Source of the DNA: Viola odorata
Taxonomy: Eukaryota; Streptophyta; Magnoliopsida; Malpighiales; Violaceae
NCBI GenBank assembly: GCA_963691705.1
Contig: OY829538.1
Coordinates: forward strand, 12,178,443-12,242,442
DNA length: 64,000 bases
Direction of reading: 5' to 3'
A model generated the notes under the pieces. The model was not told the DNA's origin, did no database searches, and was given only the letters and a program-made list of their open reading frames with translations. Made by a program: the position numbers and the translations under genes. Shown here piece by piece: positions 1 to 12,384 of this stretch (position 1 is the stretch's first letter; each line of letters begins with the position of its first letter).

Positions 1-3000
1 GAAGATTCTTCTCAACGGCTGATCTGTAAGTACGATGACAGGGTGGGCTTGGAAGTATCGATCCATCTTTCGCGTGGCCTGTACTAGAGCGAGTGCTATC
101 TTCTCGATAGGAGCGTATCGCAATTCGGCATCTTTCAATATGTGACTCACGAAGAATACAGGACAATGCGCGTGCCCTTCACATCGAGCGAGGACGGCGC
201 TGACTACCTCGTCGGCTATTCCCAAGTATAGATATAGCTCATCACCGGGCTCGGGTCTCGTTAGCACTAAATCTGATGATAGGTAAGCTTTTAGTCCTGC
301 AAACGCTTTCTCACATTCCTCTGTCCATCCGAAGGGAGCCTTGTTGCGGATGACTTTGAAGAAAGGCAAACATCTCTCGCCTTGCTTAGATATGAATCGC
401 CCCAACGCAATGATGCGCCTGGTTAACTTCTGTATTTCTTTGACAGTTCGCGGGGATATCATATCCTGGATGGCTTTTATCTTTGACGGGTTGGGTTGGA
501 TGCCCTTCCGGCTGACCACATAGCCCAAGAATTTTCCCGTTTGGAATGCAAACATGCACTTCCGCGGGTTTAACTTCATCTTGTGCTTTCTCATCACATT
601 GAAAACCTCTTCCAAGTCAGCGAGGTGTTCTCTGAAACTCCGGCTTTTAATCAAGATGTCGTCTACGTAGGCCTCTACATTTTTCCCGATTTGATTTTCA
701 AAAACTTTGTTTGCCATACGCTGAAACGTTGCACCGGCATTCTTTAGCCCAAACGGCATTGCGTTATAGCAGTATGTAGCCTTGGGAGTAATGAAGGCAG
801 TTTTTTCTTCGTCCTCTACAGCCATAGGGATTTGGTGATATCCGGAATTCGCATCTAGGGAGCTTAGATAAGCATACCCAGCGGTTTGATCGACTAACTG
901 ATCTATTCGCGGAAGGGGATAGCAGTCCTTGGGACAGGCATTATTTAGGTCAGTAAAATCGATACACATGCGCCAGTCCCCGTTAGGCTTTGGGACTAAC
1001 ACAGGATTGGCTAGCCAGGTCGGGTATTGGACTTCTCGAATGAACCCCGCCTCTGTGAGCTTTAGCAATTCTTTTTCGATGGCGGCTATCTTTTCCGACG
1101 AAAAAGCACGTCGCCTTTGTTGGACAGGTTTGGCCTCAGGACTAACGTTTAGTCGGTGTTCCGCAACCTCCCGAGAGATTCCGGGCATGTCTAATGGCTT
1201 CCACGCAAACTCTCCCTTACATTTCCTCAACAGCCGGATTAGGTGCGTTCTCTTCCAGGCTTAGTTTCTCACTGGCTAAGAGATTCATTTCGCTATCTTT
1301 ACCGATAGGGAGTGATATCATCTGATCTAGTGGCTGAGTGCGCTTTTCTTCTTTGTCATCGAAAGGGTCGTCTGCCACGCAAACGTAGCGGTCACAGCTC
1401 CTTTGAGTCATGAGTAAGTAGCATTCGGCAGCCAGCTTTTGGCCCCCTTTGATTGAGACCACTCCGTCCCATGAGGGATATTTCATCCGCAGGTGTTTTT
1501 GAGATATGGCTACTCCAAAACGATTAAGGAAAGGTCGCCCCAAAATGGCGTTATATGGTAACGTTAGGTCTACGACCAGAAATAGTAGCTCTTCGGAGCG
1601 TTTGGATGTGTCCTCCCGGAAGTACACCGGCAGGGATGTTATTCCTGCTACCGGAATCGGTACTCCATCAATCCCAATAATTGGCCTCGTGCAGGACGAT
1701 AACTCACCGTCAGGTCGTTTCATCAAGTTGTATGCTTCCAACGAGAATAGATTCACTGCACTTCCGTTATCGACAAGGGTCCTTCTTACCCCATGACTTC
1801 CAATGACAGGCGTTACAACCATCGCATCATTATGCAGGAAAACGATGCCTTTTTCATCTTCCTCTGAGAAAGACAATATCATTCTGTCTAAGGCACTTAT
1901 TGGCTCGATTTTTGTTTGAACGCTCTTCCGTTTGCGCTTCTCTCCAGGATTGGGCATTTGTGGCATAATTTCCTCGCAATAGGGTGCCCCCCCGCGATGA
2001 TATTTATCATGGGCATTTGATCGCTATCTATAGCGAGCGCTTCTCTGTTTGGCCTGAGGGGAACTGCGTTAGCCCCTGTAGCGTGCAAGGGCGTTTGCCT
2101 CTGCTCAGTTGTATTTCCAGTTGGATTATTTCTGGCTTCCTCCCTTGCCTTTGTGGCGAATTCTCCAAGGTAGCCCTCTTCGACTAATCGCTCTATAGCC
2201 AATTTTAACTCTCTGCATACATCTGTTGAGTGTCCCTTGACCTTATGGAATTTGCAGTATGCATTTTCTCTTCCTCCCATGATTACTCCTGGTTTCACGG
2301 GAGCAGGGTAGTGGATAGGTAAATTTCTCTGTTGGACTATTGCTAAGATCTCAGCCCTTGGGAGTATGAGAGACGGGAGGTCAGGATCGTATATCCGGCC
2401 TTTCGGCGGGTCCGTTTGCTTCCGAGTTGGGGATCCTCCAGGTCTCCCCTTTGAGAAATTGCCTCTCTGCCGATTAGAGGTCTTAGTGTTATTTTCTTTC
2501 CGCTGCCCGAGATCCTTGGTGGGTTTAGCGTCAGGGGCATTGCTGTTCAGGATGTTAGGGGCCACATATGGGTCCGTCGGCATGCCTCGGATCCATTCTC
2601 TATTTTCTTCCTCTTCCATTCTCGCATAGTTATGCGCTTTCAGCCTCAACGCATCCAGGGTCGTTGGTGGGTCCACCGTTAGCGTATCTTTCAGTTTGCC
2701 GTATCGACAATTGCGTTTCAGGGCTTCAATCGCAAAATCGATAGTAACCCCTGGCGTTAGGGACATTTCGAGATCAAAGCGACCTAAGAAGTCGTTCAAC
2801 GATTCCTGTGGTTTTCGATGGATATCGAACAGCGCAGCCGCTGACTTTCTGATAGGAATAGCCGTGCTAAACCGACTTTTGAATTTTTCTTCCAGCTGAG
2901 AAAAATTATCGATAGACCCGGCGGGGAGCCCTTCGAACCATAGACGTGCCACTCCTGACAGCGTCATTACGAAAACTTAACACAGTGCTGCGTCACTGCG

Positions 3001-3899
3001 CGTTTGGAATTGCACGAAATCCTTCACCTTATTGAGGTGAGAAATGGGATCTTTTGTGCCATCATATGATTCTGCTGGGAGTTTCACATGCCGATGGACT
3101 CTATGGTGCCTGACACGGTAGCTGAACGGATGACCCATGTTAGCATCGGGGATCCTACGAGGCTGACGCTGATGTGGAATTTCAGCATCGTATTTGGGAT
3201 TTTGAGGGTCATATTCCTGGTGTCTCCTAGGAGAACGACTACGACTCCTCGGAGTCCGAGCTTGTCGAGTTCTGCTGCTAGATCTCTCACTGTATCTAGG
3301 AGATGGATCTCTCACTATATCCCCCCGTCGCTCATCCCAGGGCTCTCTATATTCATCACGCTAGCGGACTGCTTCGGGGATAGATATTCCTCCCCTGTAT
3401 TGTCCAGAATGATCAGCAGGTCCGCGCGTGAATGGGGGAACGTTTATGGGTGCCAAGGGGAGAGGTAATGAGGACGGGAGCGCCCTAGACTGTTGGGGCG
3501 ATAAGGGTCGTTCGGTGACAATGGTTGGAGTGAAAACCACATGGGAGGACACCCCAGGTCTTGAGGCATGAGGAGTAAATCCAGCAGCCATCTCTGTCAG
3601 CTGATCCAGTTGAGCTTGGAGAGCAGCTATTGAATTCATTAAGGGTTGTCCGCTTCTCCTATCATAGATCTTCCCACCTAGGGGGTAGGATGACTAGTTC
3701 CTGCTATGTGGGAGAAGGGAGAGCAAATCTGGAAGGTAACTTCTTCCGAACTTGACCCAGGAAGAGGGTCCAAGTCTCCTGCAGTGACGTCCTACCCTGG
3801 GGTGGGGACATCAGAGGTAGCGAAGGGAAACAGGCGTCTGCGGGTGTTGTATGGGATGTTGGAAGTTCGGGACAGCGCCGGATCTGACTCTGAGGCCAT
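1..3899 (-). pseudogene. T1 gag-pol, broken (gag, zinc knuckle, protease, start of RT/RNase H)
   Basis: The minus strand gag starts at an ATG at 3899, matching the T3 start. The same frame is interrupted by a TAG at 3361-3363 (Gln in T3) and a TAA at 2977-2979 (Gln in T3). A shift follows near a C-run at about 1990, and another near 1225 at the end of the protease-containing segment. Recognisable parts are the retrotransposon gag domain, a CX2HX4HX4C knuckle, the protease motif VDNGSA (active Asp kept, unlike T3), and an RT region with YVDD at about 655-670. The RT/RNase H frame is open to the left window edge. The element is coding-dead but recent enough that every lesion is readable. Confidence 0.92.
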
Positions 3900-3963
3900 A
3901 ATCCTTCTAGCTTCGGGGAGGAGGAGCTTGGTTATTAAGGATGCTCACTTAATAGAACCAAAG

Positions 3964-3982
3964 CTCTCAATGAAAGCACCAA
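3964..3982 (-). other. Primer binding site candidate of T1
   Basis: Two bases inside the LTR end the minus strand reads TTGGTGCTTTCATTGAGAG. The same motif with one change sits at the same place in T3 (18531-18549). Position and conservation support a PBS; I could not match it to a tRNA from memory. Confidence 0.7.
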
Positions 3983-3984
3983 TT

Positions 3985-4557
3985 TGATAATTATTTGTCT
4001 TCTGCCGAAGGATGTATGGCGGAGCGGTTCTTCTCAGATCAGTGTGCGCGACGGTCCACAGTACCTGCAATGCGCCGGAGGGGGCCTCCGGCGGAAACAC
4101 TCCGATGTTTAAGTCAGTATGTGTACTGAAATTAGCAGAGTTTTGGCCAGTTGAGTATGCTTACCTGCCTCCTTTGTGGGGGAGGTATTTATAGAAAAAA
4201 AAGGGGCGTTCCCACCCGAGTAAACGGATATGGAGCTATCACTCGCGTTAGGGTATGTGGTTCGCCCTTATCGCGATACGCTACCTTGGCGGTAGGTATG
4301 TAGGTAGATATTGCCACGGTAGGATAACGGCCGAAGCGATACTCCTGACGCGTGGTTTCCTCTGGGGGTAAGATAACTCCTTGAGCCATCCGTGAGGTCC
4401 GTGAGAGGAGCCGATAGGGACCCGTTAGCCCTTATAGCGTTAGCCTTTGGGGAAGGTAGCGATGTTGTCCCTACCGCGGTGGTGCGAAACAGTAGCTAGG
4501 CCTCATCCCACTAGGTGATAGACGAAAATACCCTTTCTTTTAGGTGAATTGTTATCA
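3985..4557 (-). repeat. 5' LTR of T1 (573 bp)
   Basis: The LTR starts TGATAA and ends TTATCA (perfect 6-bp inverted termini). It aligns end to end with the T3 LTRs. On the minus strand it carries a TATAAATA box (plus 4186-4193), the motif ACTTAAACATCGGAG and, just after it, a hairpin with stem CGCCGGAG/CTCCGGCG. Confidence 0.95.
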
Positions 4558-4711
4558 TCAATGGACACCGTCTCAAGGCATTCTACGAGGGCTTTAAGCC
4601 ATTCATCGCTGAGGAGATGGATGTCGCTGACCCACCTGACCCACTTTGATATTAGTCACCAACGTCTAGGCCAGGACGCTAACCGCGACACTTTGTGGGA
4701 GGCAACCCAAG
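4558..4711 (+). pseudogene. Athila-1 pol C-terminus and post-pol conserved block
   Basis: Reading from the T1 border gives Asn-Gly-His-Arg-Leu-Lys followed by about 20 residues and a stop, which resembles the C-terminal tail of Athila pol. About 45 bases later is the block GGGAGGCAACCC typical of the pol/extra-ORF boundary in Athila. Only this tail is present. Confidence 0.6.
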
Positions 4712-5117
4712 TTTCTATCTCTTCCCCTATTTTCCTCTAATTATCTTATCCTTCTTTAAATCCCTTGATTTTCTCCATCCCTGAATCTATTCCCTTCTCT
4801 CCCTCCTTTATTTTATTTTATTTTAATTATTTCCCCCTTACTCCTCCCCTCTCTTATATTTTATTTTATTTCCTTTCCTTATCATGACATTAATTCCTTT
4901 TTGAACTTTGAATTTCTTGATCAGGATAATTTTCAGTTGAGATTTGATGGGTCCCAATCGCAAGCCGCCACATCCACACGTGGGCAACGGCTAGCAGCTG
5001 GTAGCCATAAAGGGAGAACATTTTCTTCCCTTTTCTTTTCACTTTCCACTTTACCTTTTATCTTCTTCCTCTTGCTTTTCAGCTTTCTCTCCCCCACGAA
5101 ACCTCTACAACTTCTCC

Positions 5118-5828
5118 ATGGCCCGCTCCAAGAAAAGTGTTGGACGCTTCGACCTTCCATCTGGTCGTCGTTGTTAAGGGGCTCAGACCGCCACCACTCC
5201 CGTCACTCCTGCTGCAGCCGACGTGTCTACCGTCGCTGGCACACCACCGCCCACCACCACCAGAAAATCCCCACAGACTCACTCCACCCCTCTCTCTTCA
5301 CAAAAGCAACTGCAGCCGACTCCCACCGTCGCTGCTACTACTCCAGTTGCTCCCATCGCCGCCGCTGTCGCAACCACTGCTTCGGCCGCCAAAAAGTCAC
5401 CACCCACCCCAAAAGTCGCTAAGACACCAATAGCCAGACCACTCCTTTCCTCTCCATCAAAACCCACTCCTCCTCTACCAAAACCCACCCCCATTCCTAC
5501 CGTCACCGTGACTTCTCCGAAAGCCCCTGCTGTTGAAGTCGAAACCTCGTCTGGAGAGTATGAGATGGACACCGGTGAGTCAGCCGACTCCATTGAGAGA
5601 GCCACTACCGACCAGCCCGCTCTGACGACTGCTGCATCGCCGAGTGCCTCCGGCACAACGGCTCTTCCTACCTCTGCTGCGCCTACCGAGTCCGACGAGT
5701 CCTCATCCGAAGGGGAGTTGGGCGAGGAGGACGAGAAATTTTGCCGCTCCAACTCAAAGGTCCAAAATAAATGTATCCGCTCCCTTTTGTTCTTTCTTCT
5801 TCAAAAAAAGAAATTAAAAAAAAATTAG
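5118..5828 (+). pseudogene. Extra ORF of Athila-1 (Ser/Thr/Pro/Ala-rich, env-position)
   Basis: An ATG at 5118 opens a frame starting Met-Ala-Arg-Ser-Lys-Lys-Ser that is broken after 19 codons by TAA (5175-5177), then stays open to the stop at 5826-5828 (the longest piece starts at 5223, 201 codons). The protein is Pro/Ser/Thr/Ala-rich with an acidic Glu/Asp/Ser tail at about residues 150-205 and no transmembrane segment or recognisable domain. It lies between pol and the 3' LTR, where Athila elements carry their extra or env-like ORF; I call it by position. Codon bias is extremely GC-rich compared with its flanks. What it encodes is unknown. Confidence 0.5.
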
Positions 5829-6394
5829 CCTTGAGCAAAAGGGAGTACAAATCAGGATTGAAGCAAAGCACTATAAAGATCAGAAGACTAACGACACTTT
5901 CCAAAGAACATAATACCCCCACTCTCCATTAGCGCTCTCTGTCTTGCCCTTGCCACTGCCACCAGGAGGCTCTCTCACCACTTTGTCTTTTTCAGCTAAG
6001 AAAACCTCTATCCTTCCTTCTCTCTCTTATGATCATATGATTGCCCATGCATGTGTTCTACGTACTCAGGTCGCTATTACAAATTTGGTTTTGTGCATTA
6101 TCATTCGCATTGATGAGTGTAAACACCTAACTCCGTTTCTGAGCGTGAGTGACAAATACATTATCCAGTGAGGATTGCTTGCAGCAGGACGACATAGGAA
6201 AGCCACTCTTCTGGTTTCGTTATTCCTTAAGAGTGGTGCAGAGTTCATCTAGGCTGGAGGGTGGCGTACTGCTTGGTCGAGGCGTAAGTGGAGGTGGTCA
6301 GTATTATGTGTGTTTGGATTGAGGCTATGTGTTCCGAACGAGGTGGCGTTTTTAAGTTAAATGCTCTAGGGTGAGCATCAGGGTAGTGTGGGGA
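5829..6394 (+). other. Athila-1 3' untranslated stretch ending in a PPT-like tract
   Basis: No gene is visible. The stretch ends in GGGTAGTGTGGGGA directly before the LTR start at 6395, the position of the polypurine primer for plus-strand synthesis; Athila PPTs commonly read similarly (GTGTGGGG). Confidence 0.55.
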
Positions 6395-7761
6395 TGTTTG
6401 ATAGAGCATTTAATATGCATAATTCTTCCGTCTTTTATATGCCTTTTTAGATCTTGATGTTACTTATGGTGTTGTGTTTCTTTACTTCTCACAGATCTTG
6501 GCTATTTAAGGGGAAAATACGAAAAGAAGCAATTTCTATCACTTTCTGGAAGGAATCGAGTAGCTAGGCCGTGTAGTTGTATGTGCGCAGAAGGCAGCAG
6601 AGTCCTAGCGAGAAAAGGAAACAATCGCAAAGATGGAAATCTCAGATTTGCTCATTAATTCCTCCAAGAATCCTTATCTCAGTAGAAGACCATTGAGGAA
6701 TATTATTCCAATCGGATTAGGAGTTTTATTTGTAATAACTATCAATACTTTTAGTAACTAGGTTTTATCTCTCGCTCCTTCTTCTTGATTTTTTGGCGTT
6801 GCCATACTCCGATACTTCTGCCCCCGGCACGTTTGTTCTTTCTTTCAATAAACCGGAGCTTTGCTCCGGCCGGTAATAAATAGGATTTCTTTCTTATTCA
6901 CTTCTTTTCTTTAATTATGCAATTTAATTATTTATTTGTTTTTACTTTTAACATAAGCGGCTAATTCTCCCGTTCTTGGTAAGAATCGATTGAAGGTTGC
7001 TAGGGAAGCCGCGAGGTCAATCTATGCTTAACATATTCCTGGTCGATATCTATCTCGTTTAATATTTAATTGTCAATTTGTCTAGAATTAATTACAAGCT
7101 TGATCAACTAGTAATTAAACTAGAGGATTACAGTTATTCTTGCGGTTATAACTAACGCGAAGCTGTAGGATAAAAGTAGACAACCATTCTGGAAGTAATC
7201 GGGGTCCTGGTCTCATTCAGTTGGGTTGAACAGATTGTTAGGGTAGAGCATCGAGCGTACTGAGTGTCTCGCCCTAGACGCGTCTTACCTCCTCTTCATG
7301 GGAAGCCGAGTATTGTCTCCATAAGCTTACCTTGGAGGACGGCGAACTGTCAAGGTTACCCCATAAGAGTACCTTGGGGTAGCTTCTATTACGAAGGTAA
7401 GTAGGGGACCTAAGCGTACCTGGTCCCTATAGCGCGTCTATCAGCTAGGGGTAGACGATACTTACACCAATGACCGGCTGACCATAATTGCAACCGGATA
7501 CAGATTCTTACTGAAAATCTTCTCTTTATTGATTTCTTATCTCCTTTAAGTTCCTTTATTACTGTTCTAGGTAATTGATAACCAAACAACCATTCAAAAA
7601 CCCCCCTTTGTTACTTTTTTGTTGGATTTCTTTGTTTTACAAATTGATTAGAGTGTTAACCGTTAATCCTTGTGTTTGATCCTGATGCCACTATACACAA
7701 TTTATTGTGCACTTGACTGCAGATTTTTATTATTATTTTTGACGGGTTCGACAACCGATCA
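6395..7761 (+). repeat. 3' LTR of Athila-1 (1367 bp)
   Basis: It starts TGTTTGATAGAGC after a PPT-like tract and ends CGACAACCGATCA. Its second half aligns with the LTR at 61578-63040: the AATAAA-hairpin block, the GGTTATAACTAACRCGAA block, the TACTGAGTGTCTCGCCCT block and the CCTGGTCCCTATAGCGCGTC block occur in the same order. The first part is diverged. Confidence 0.82.
6847..6873 (+). promoter_or_regulatory. AATAAA plus perfect hairpin in the Athila LTR
   Basis: AATAAA (6847-6852) is followed at once by CCGGAGC-TTT-GCTCCGG (6853-6869) and CCGG. The identical arrangement occurs at 62128-62154 in a diverged Athila LTR. A role in 3'-end formation is inferred. Confidence 0.7.
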
Positions 7762-10700
7762 ATCCCTTCGAGCAGAAAGATGAAAAGCGTACTGAGGTAG
7801 TGGATAAAATGGTGCCCATCCCTGTTAATGGGGTCAGGGAGGTAAATTTCTTGGCTGGCTAACCCTGTCCTTGTTCCAAAGCCTAAAGGAGAATGGCGCA
7901 TGTTCATTGACTTCACCGATCTAAACGACGCTTGTCCTAAGGATTGCTACCCGCTCCCTCGAATCGACCAGTTAGTCGACCAGACTGCCGGGTATGCTTA
8001 TTTGAGCTCTTTAGATGCCAACTCCGGATACCATCAAATTCCTATGGCCATTGAAGATGAAGAAAAAACCGCCTTCATTACCCCGAAGGCTACTTACTGC
8101 TACACGGCGATGCCGTTTGGACTAAAAAATGCTGGAGTAACTTTTCAGCGCATGGCAAACAAGGTGTTCGAGAAACAAATCGGGAAGAAAGTAGAGGCTT
8201 ACGTGGATGATATATTGGTTAAGTGTCGAAGCTTTGAGGGCCATTTGGCAGATTTGGAAGAGATTTTCAATGTGATGAGAGAATACAATATGAAACTGAA
8301 CCCCCGTAAATGCATGTTTGCATTTCACACGGGTAAGTTCTTGGGTTATGTGGTTAGCCAGAAAGGCATCCAACCAAACCCGTCAAAGATCAAAGCTATC
8401 CATGACATGATATCCCCCCGAACTGTCAAAGAAGTGCAAAGACTCACAGGGCGCGTTATCGCTCTAGGGCGTTTTATCTCCAAACAAGGTGAAAGATGCC
8501 TACCCTTTTTCAAGGTTATACGTCAAAAGGCTCCTTTTGGATGGACAAAGGAATGTGAAGAGGCATTTACAAGCCTAAAAGCCTATCTTTCATCTGATCT
8601 GGTGTTGACAAGACCAGAGCAGGGCGATACCCTATACCTATACCTTGGCGTTGTCGATGAAGTGGTTAGCGCTGTCCTTGTACGAGACGACAACCATGCC
8701 CACCATCCAGTGTACTTTGTTAGTCATGTCTTGAAAGATGTTGAGCTACGGTATGCTCGCATTGAGAAAATAGCATTCGCACTAATACAGGCCACACAGA
8801 AAATGGACAGATATTTCCAGGCCCACCCCGTCATCGTGCTTACAAACCAACCTTTGAGAAGGATTTTTAGGAAACCCGAGTCTTCAAGAAGAATGCTGAT
8901 TTGGGCCATCGAACCCGAACAATATGGGCTACAGTACAAAGCCCGACCATCCATTAAAGCCCAAGTTCTAGCAGATTTCATAGCCGAGTGCACGTTCATG
9001 GAGGATCCATTAACGGACTTACCTGAAGAAGAAAAAGATGACTTAGATCTCCCATTCCCTAAAACCTACACTGACTTGTGGGTTGTCCATGTGGATGGAG
9101 CCAAAAATCAAGAACTAGCTGGAGTCGGAATCCTAGTAACCGAACCACTAGGCATACAAATACGATACGCCATCAGGATCTTGCAGCCATTATCCAACAA
9201 TGCGGCGGAATATGAAGTGCTGCTAGATAGACTCAGGGTAGGCAAAAATCTGTCCATAAAAGCCATACACGACGGCAGAGTAATAGGAGACCTACGACTG
9301 AAGATATACGGCGACTCCAAGTTGATAATAGATCAAGTCTTGGGTAATTCTCAAGCCAGAGAGCCCATTATGATCCAATATCTCTCCAATGTGAAACACG
9401 AATTGCTGGAAATAAGAAAAATGGGCATATAAGTTAGCATTGAACACGTCTCTCGTGAGGATAACGCTGAGGCAGACAACCTTGCGAAAATCACGGCAAG
9501 GCTGGAAACAACCATACCCGTGGACGTGTATTTTGAAGAAATATTTGTGCCTTCCTTTATGGAGGAACAAGCGTCGCTCTGTATTGAAGAAATTGAAAAT
9601 GACTGGCGAATCCCTGTGATAAAGTACTTGAAGAATGAGGAATTGCCCAAAGATAACGCCGAAAAGAAAAAAATGCTGAAGTAGGCGGCACGGTGTACAT
9701 ACTATGACGGCGGACTAGTTCGGAGGTGCTTCTCTCATTCAGCCGCCAAGTGCATAACGGAACAAGAAGGCCTCAACACCCTACGAGAAATCCATGAAGG
9801 CATATGCGGCATGCATGTGTCTAGCGGCACCTTGCCGCACAAGTTTTTCGGGCAGAATTCTATTGGCCTACCATTCGCAGGGATTGCAATAATTTTGTTC
9901 AGACCTATCAGAAATGTCAGGAGTTCTCTAAAATTCCCCGACGACCTGCTGCGGAGATCTCCGAAATCGTAGCTCATTGTCCTTTTGTCAAGTGGGGGAT
10001 TGACATCCTGGGCCCATTTCCAAAGCAAGATCTCAACTAAAATTTGTAGTCGTGGCAGTGAACTACTTCACGAAATGGGCAGAAGCGGAAGCAGTGGCCA
10101 ACATTACAACGGAAAAGATATGGCGTTTTTTCAAACACCAAGTCATCATGCGATTTGGCATGCCCCGTGTGCTAGTCAGCGATAACGGGACACAGTTCAT
10201 AAGTCAATTCTTTAGAGATTAGTGCGCGGAATTCCAAATCAAACAAAGATTCTCTTCCGTAGCCCACCCACAGACTAACGGTCAGGCGGAGGTAACCAAT
10301 CGAAGTATTCTCAGTAGCATCAAGAAAAACCTGGAAGGTTCCAAAAAGAAATGGGCAGACGAGCTGCCATATGTGATGTGGGCATACCGCATGACCGTTA
10401 AAACCAATACAGGAGAAACACCCTTCGCCCTGGCTTTTGGTACTGAGGCCGCCACACCGGTAGAAATCAGTACTCTAAGCCTGCGAGTGGCGTACTTCAA
10501 AGAAGAAATAAATGAAGAGAGGTTACGAGCAAACCTTGATGCATTGCACGAAGAAACCATTTTGAAAACACTGTATTATAAAAGGAAAATGGCCCGTCAT
10601 CACAACAAGTGCGTTAAAGAACGACTGTTAAAAGCTAGGGACTTGGTACTCAGAGACAAACGAGCAGCCGGACAACGCATGTGAAAACTCAGTCCAAACT

Positions 10701-10828
10701 GGGATGGCCCATACCGTGTTACCCGCGTTATCGGAAAGGGAGCATATCACTTAGAAACACTTGACGGTACTCCCTTACCAAACTCTTGGAACATAGCTCG
10801 TTTGAAATTATACCATGCTAGAATCTGA
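7762..10828 (+). pseudogene. T2 pol remnant: RT, RNase H, second RNase H, integrase
   Basis: The first about 130 bp are RT sequence shifted out of frame; an open frame runs 7900-9432 with RT (YVDD at about 8203-8214), the Ty3-type RNase H and the start of the additional RNase H (His-Val-Asp-Gly). In-frame nonsense codons follow at 9430-9432 and 9682-9684. A one-base loss near 9830 shifts the integrase zinc-finger region. The DDE core is readable (WGIDILGP, SDNGTQF, NGQAEVTNR) with one more TAG at about 10219 and a TGA at 10682-10684. The stop ending the integrase tail is at 10826-10828. The fragment cannot encode a working pol. Confidence 0.92.
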
Positions 10829-10930
10829 CATATCTCTGCACGTTTGGATAACATGCGTTAACACTTGAATCGAAAATATTCTTGTGTATATTTGTGATTG
10901 ATTACGTGCAGATAATGAAGGGTGCCAGGA

Positions 10931-11345
10931 GTGAAAATCCTATCCTTGTGATGGTCGGTCCTGATCAGACGGCTCACTAAGACGAGAAACGCCCCGGCAT
11001 ACTGAAAGATTTAGTACTGGAAGTGAAAATCCTATCCTTGTGGCAACCGCGCTAACATAGGCGGCCCACTAAGATGAGGCATGCTCCAGCACCGCCGAGA
11101 GTGAAAATCCTATCCTTGTGGCAACCGCGCTAACACAGGCGGCCTACTAAGACGAGGCACGCCCCGATACCTCTGGGAGTGAAAATCCTATCCTTGTGGC
11201 AACCGTGTTTACATAGACGGCCCACTAAGACGAGGCACGCCCCAAGGAAGTGATAACAACGCCTAGAAGTGAAAATCCTATCCTTGTGATGGCTGGTCCT
11301 GATCAGACGGCTCACTAAGACGAGGCACGCTCCAGGCCGAACGTG
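10931..11345 (+). repeat. T2 3' minisatellite, five units of 78-92 bp
   Basis: Units start with GTGAAAATCCTATCCTTGTG at 10931, 11023, 11101, 11179 and 11269 and end around CACTAAGACGAGGCACGCCCC. Two unit types alternate (GTGA...TCAC and GTGG...CCAC). Homologous repeats occupy the same place in T3. Tandem repeats downstream of pol are typical of Tat elements. Confidence 0.93.
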
Positions 11346-12384
11346 GAAATTCGAAGTAAATCGAGATACCCCAATGAGTAACCGGACGGTAAATACCCGG
11401 TGAAGTTGACTGGCTGAGAAAGCGATATGAGCAACACCAATAACACTCTGGTATGTGCGGATGAAGGCCCCTAGAGGCAATTAGTGTTTACCATTGCGCA
11501 TTATTCTACTAACACAACAATTGAGAATGTGCAGGAAAAGATTGACGTCCGTGCAGGTGGTAATATCGCACGGTCTGTTATCGTGATTCACATGGCATGA
11601 GTGCCATTAATGGCATATGTTCTACCACCCTGGTTCAAGAAACACTATAAAAAAGGGACGTGTTAACATCTATCAATGTGGTATTCCTCGCCAGTGATAA
11701 GGAATATCTACAACAGTATGGTGTTGTTATGAAAATTTTCATTCTGAAAGTCATCTTGTTGGTTAAATTATCTCCTCAAGGGAATGATAGCAATATTCAA
11801 GGCAATGAAGCCTCCGGAATGATCCTCTCGATTTGAAGGCGTATATGGCAATAACGCCATTATATCTTCTCTTGCAGAAATGGATTACATGCTTCATATC
11901 GCGGGTAATATCCGTTATACCACCTCATTGTCATGAGTTCTATTTCTAAAGCTATCTCTTGTCTGTTAACGGCTACATAGTAAGCAGCGTTATTCCATTC
12001 TATTATAAAGCGTGCATGCCTAGTCATGCCGCGATATATTGCAAAATACCCGTTATCATGCGCCTATGATCCTACTGATCACATGGCGGTTCTATGACTA
12101 CACTATCTCTGCTCGAATTCTATGGTTTGCTACGTTATGACAGCCCTACAGAGAAAAAGCAACAACACAAGGAAGATCAACTACAAAGGGAGATAGCAAA
12201 TAGAATATATATGATTGTTCAAAAACCCGCGTAAGGGTTACAAAGCAAAATCCCATAAAAACAAGATCAAAAAGGAGGGGGGGGGGGGGGGCGATGCTCG
12301 AAATTCAGAAAAGATGGCAAAAGAGGCCTATGGCGCTGCCGTCCCACTATCCCCCTGCCCTTCGTGACTTGCCGCCCGCATCCA
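11346..12384. other. T2 spacer between minisatellite and antisense gene A
   Basis: No gene is visible. The stretch holds a single degenerate copy of the 76-bp unit amplified in T3 (around 11350-11420), a 12-bp palindrome GCCATTAATGGC (11603-11614), a TATAAAAAA run (11646) and, near its right end, a 15-base G run. It is about 650 bp longer than the same spacer in T3. Confidence 0.6.
12270..12291 (+). other. Pure purine tract with 15 consecutive G
   Basis: AAAAAGGA followed by G15 (12277-12291), just past the 3' end of antisense gene A. T3 has no equivalent tract. It could be a slippage product or a secondary plus-strand primer; nothing proves either. Confidence 0.7.

Larger units (their letters stand above)
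1..4557 (-). mobile_element. T1: Tat-group Ty3/gypsy element, 5' part (runs off the left edge)
   Basis: The minus strand reads LTR, primer binding site, gag, protease and reverse transcriptase, and is cut by the window edge inside the RT/RNase H region. It is very similar along its whole length to the nested element at 17954-33123, so both belong to one family. The right border is exact: the LTR ends in TTATCA at 4557 and the next bases continue an Athila-type pol reading (Asn-Gly-His-Arg-Leu-Lys), so T1 inserted into an older Athila copy. Its left LTR and target duplication lie outside the window. Confidence 0.93.
4558..7761 (+). mobile_element. Athila-type element, 3' part (Athila-1)
   Basis: In order: the end of an Athila-like pol, the conserved post-pol block TTTGTGGGAGGCAACCCAA (4693-4711 region), a low-complexity extra ORF, a PPT-like GTGTGGGGA, and a 1.37-kb 3' LTR. 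The post-pol GGGAGGCAACCC block is, to my knowledge, a hallmark of Athila elements. The left side is cut by the T1 insertion; on the right the LTR abuts the decayed RT of T2, so Athila-1 most likely inserted into T2 pol. The T2 sequence expected upstream of Athila-1 is not in the window. Confidence 0.8.

Noticed and set aside
5279..5752. 157-residue minus-strand ORF in the Athila-1 extra region
   Set aside because: It mirrors the GC-rich low-complexity plus-strand frame; its Gly/Val/Ala composition is a by-product of the Pro/Thr/Ala codons.
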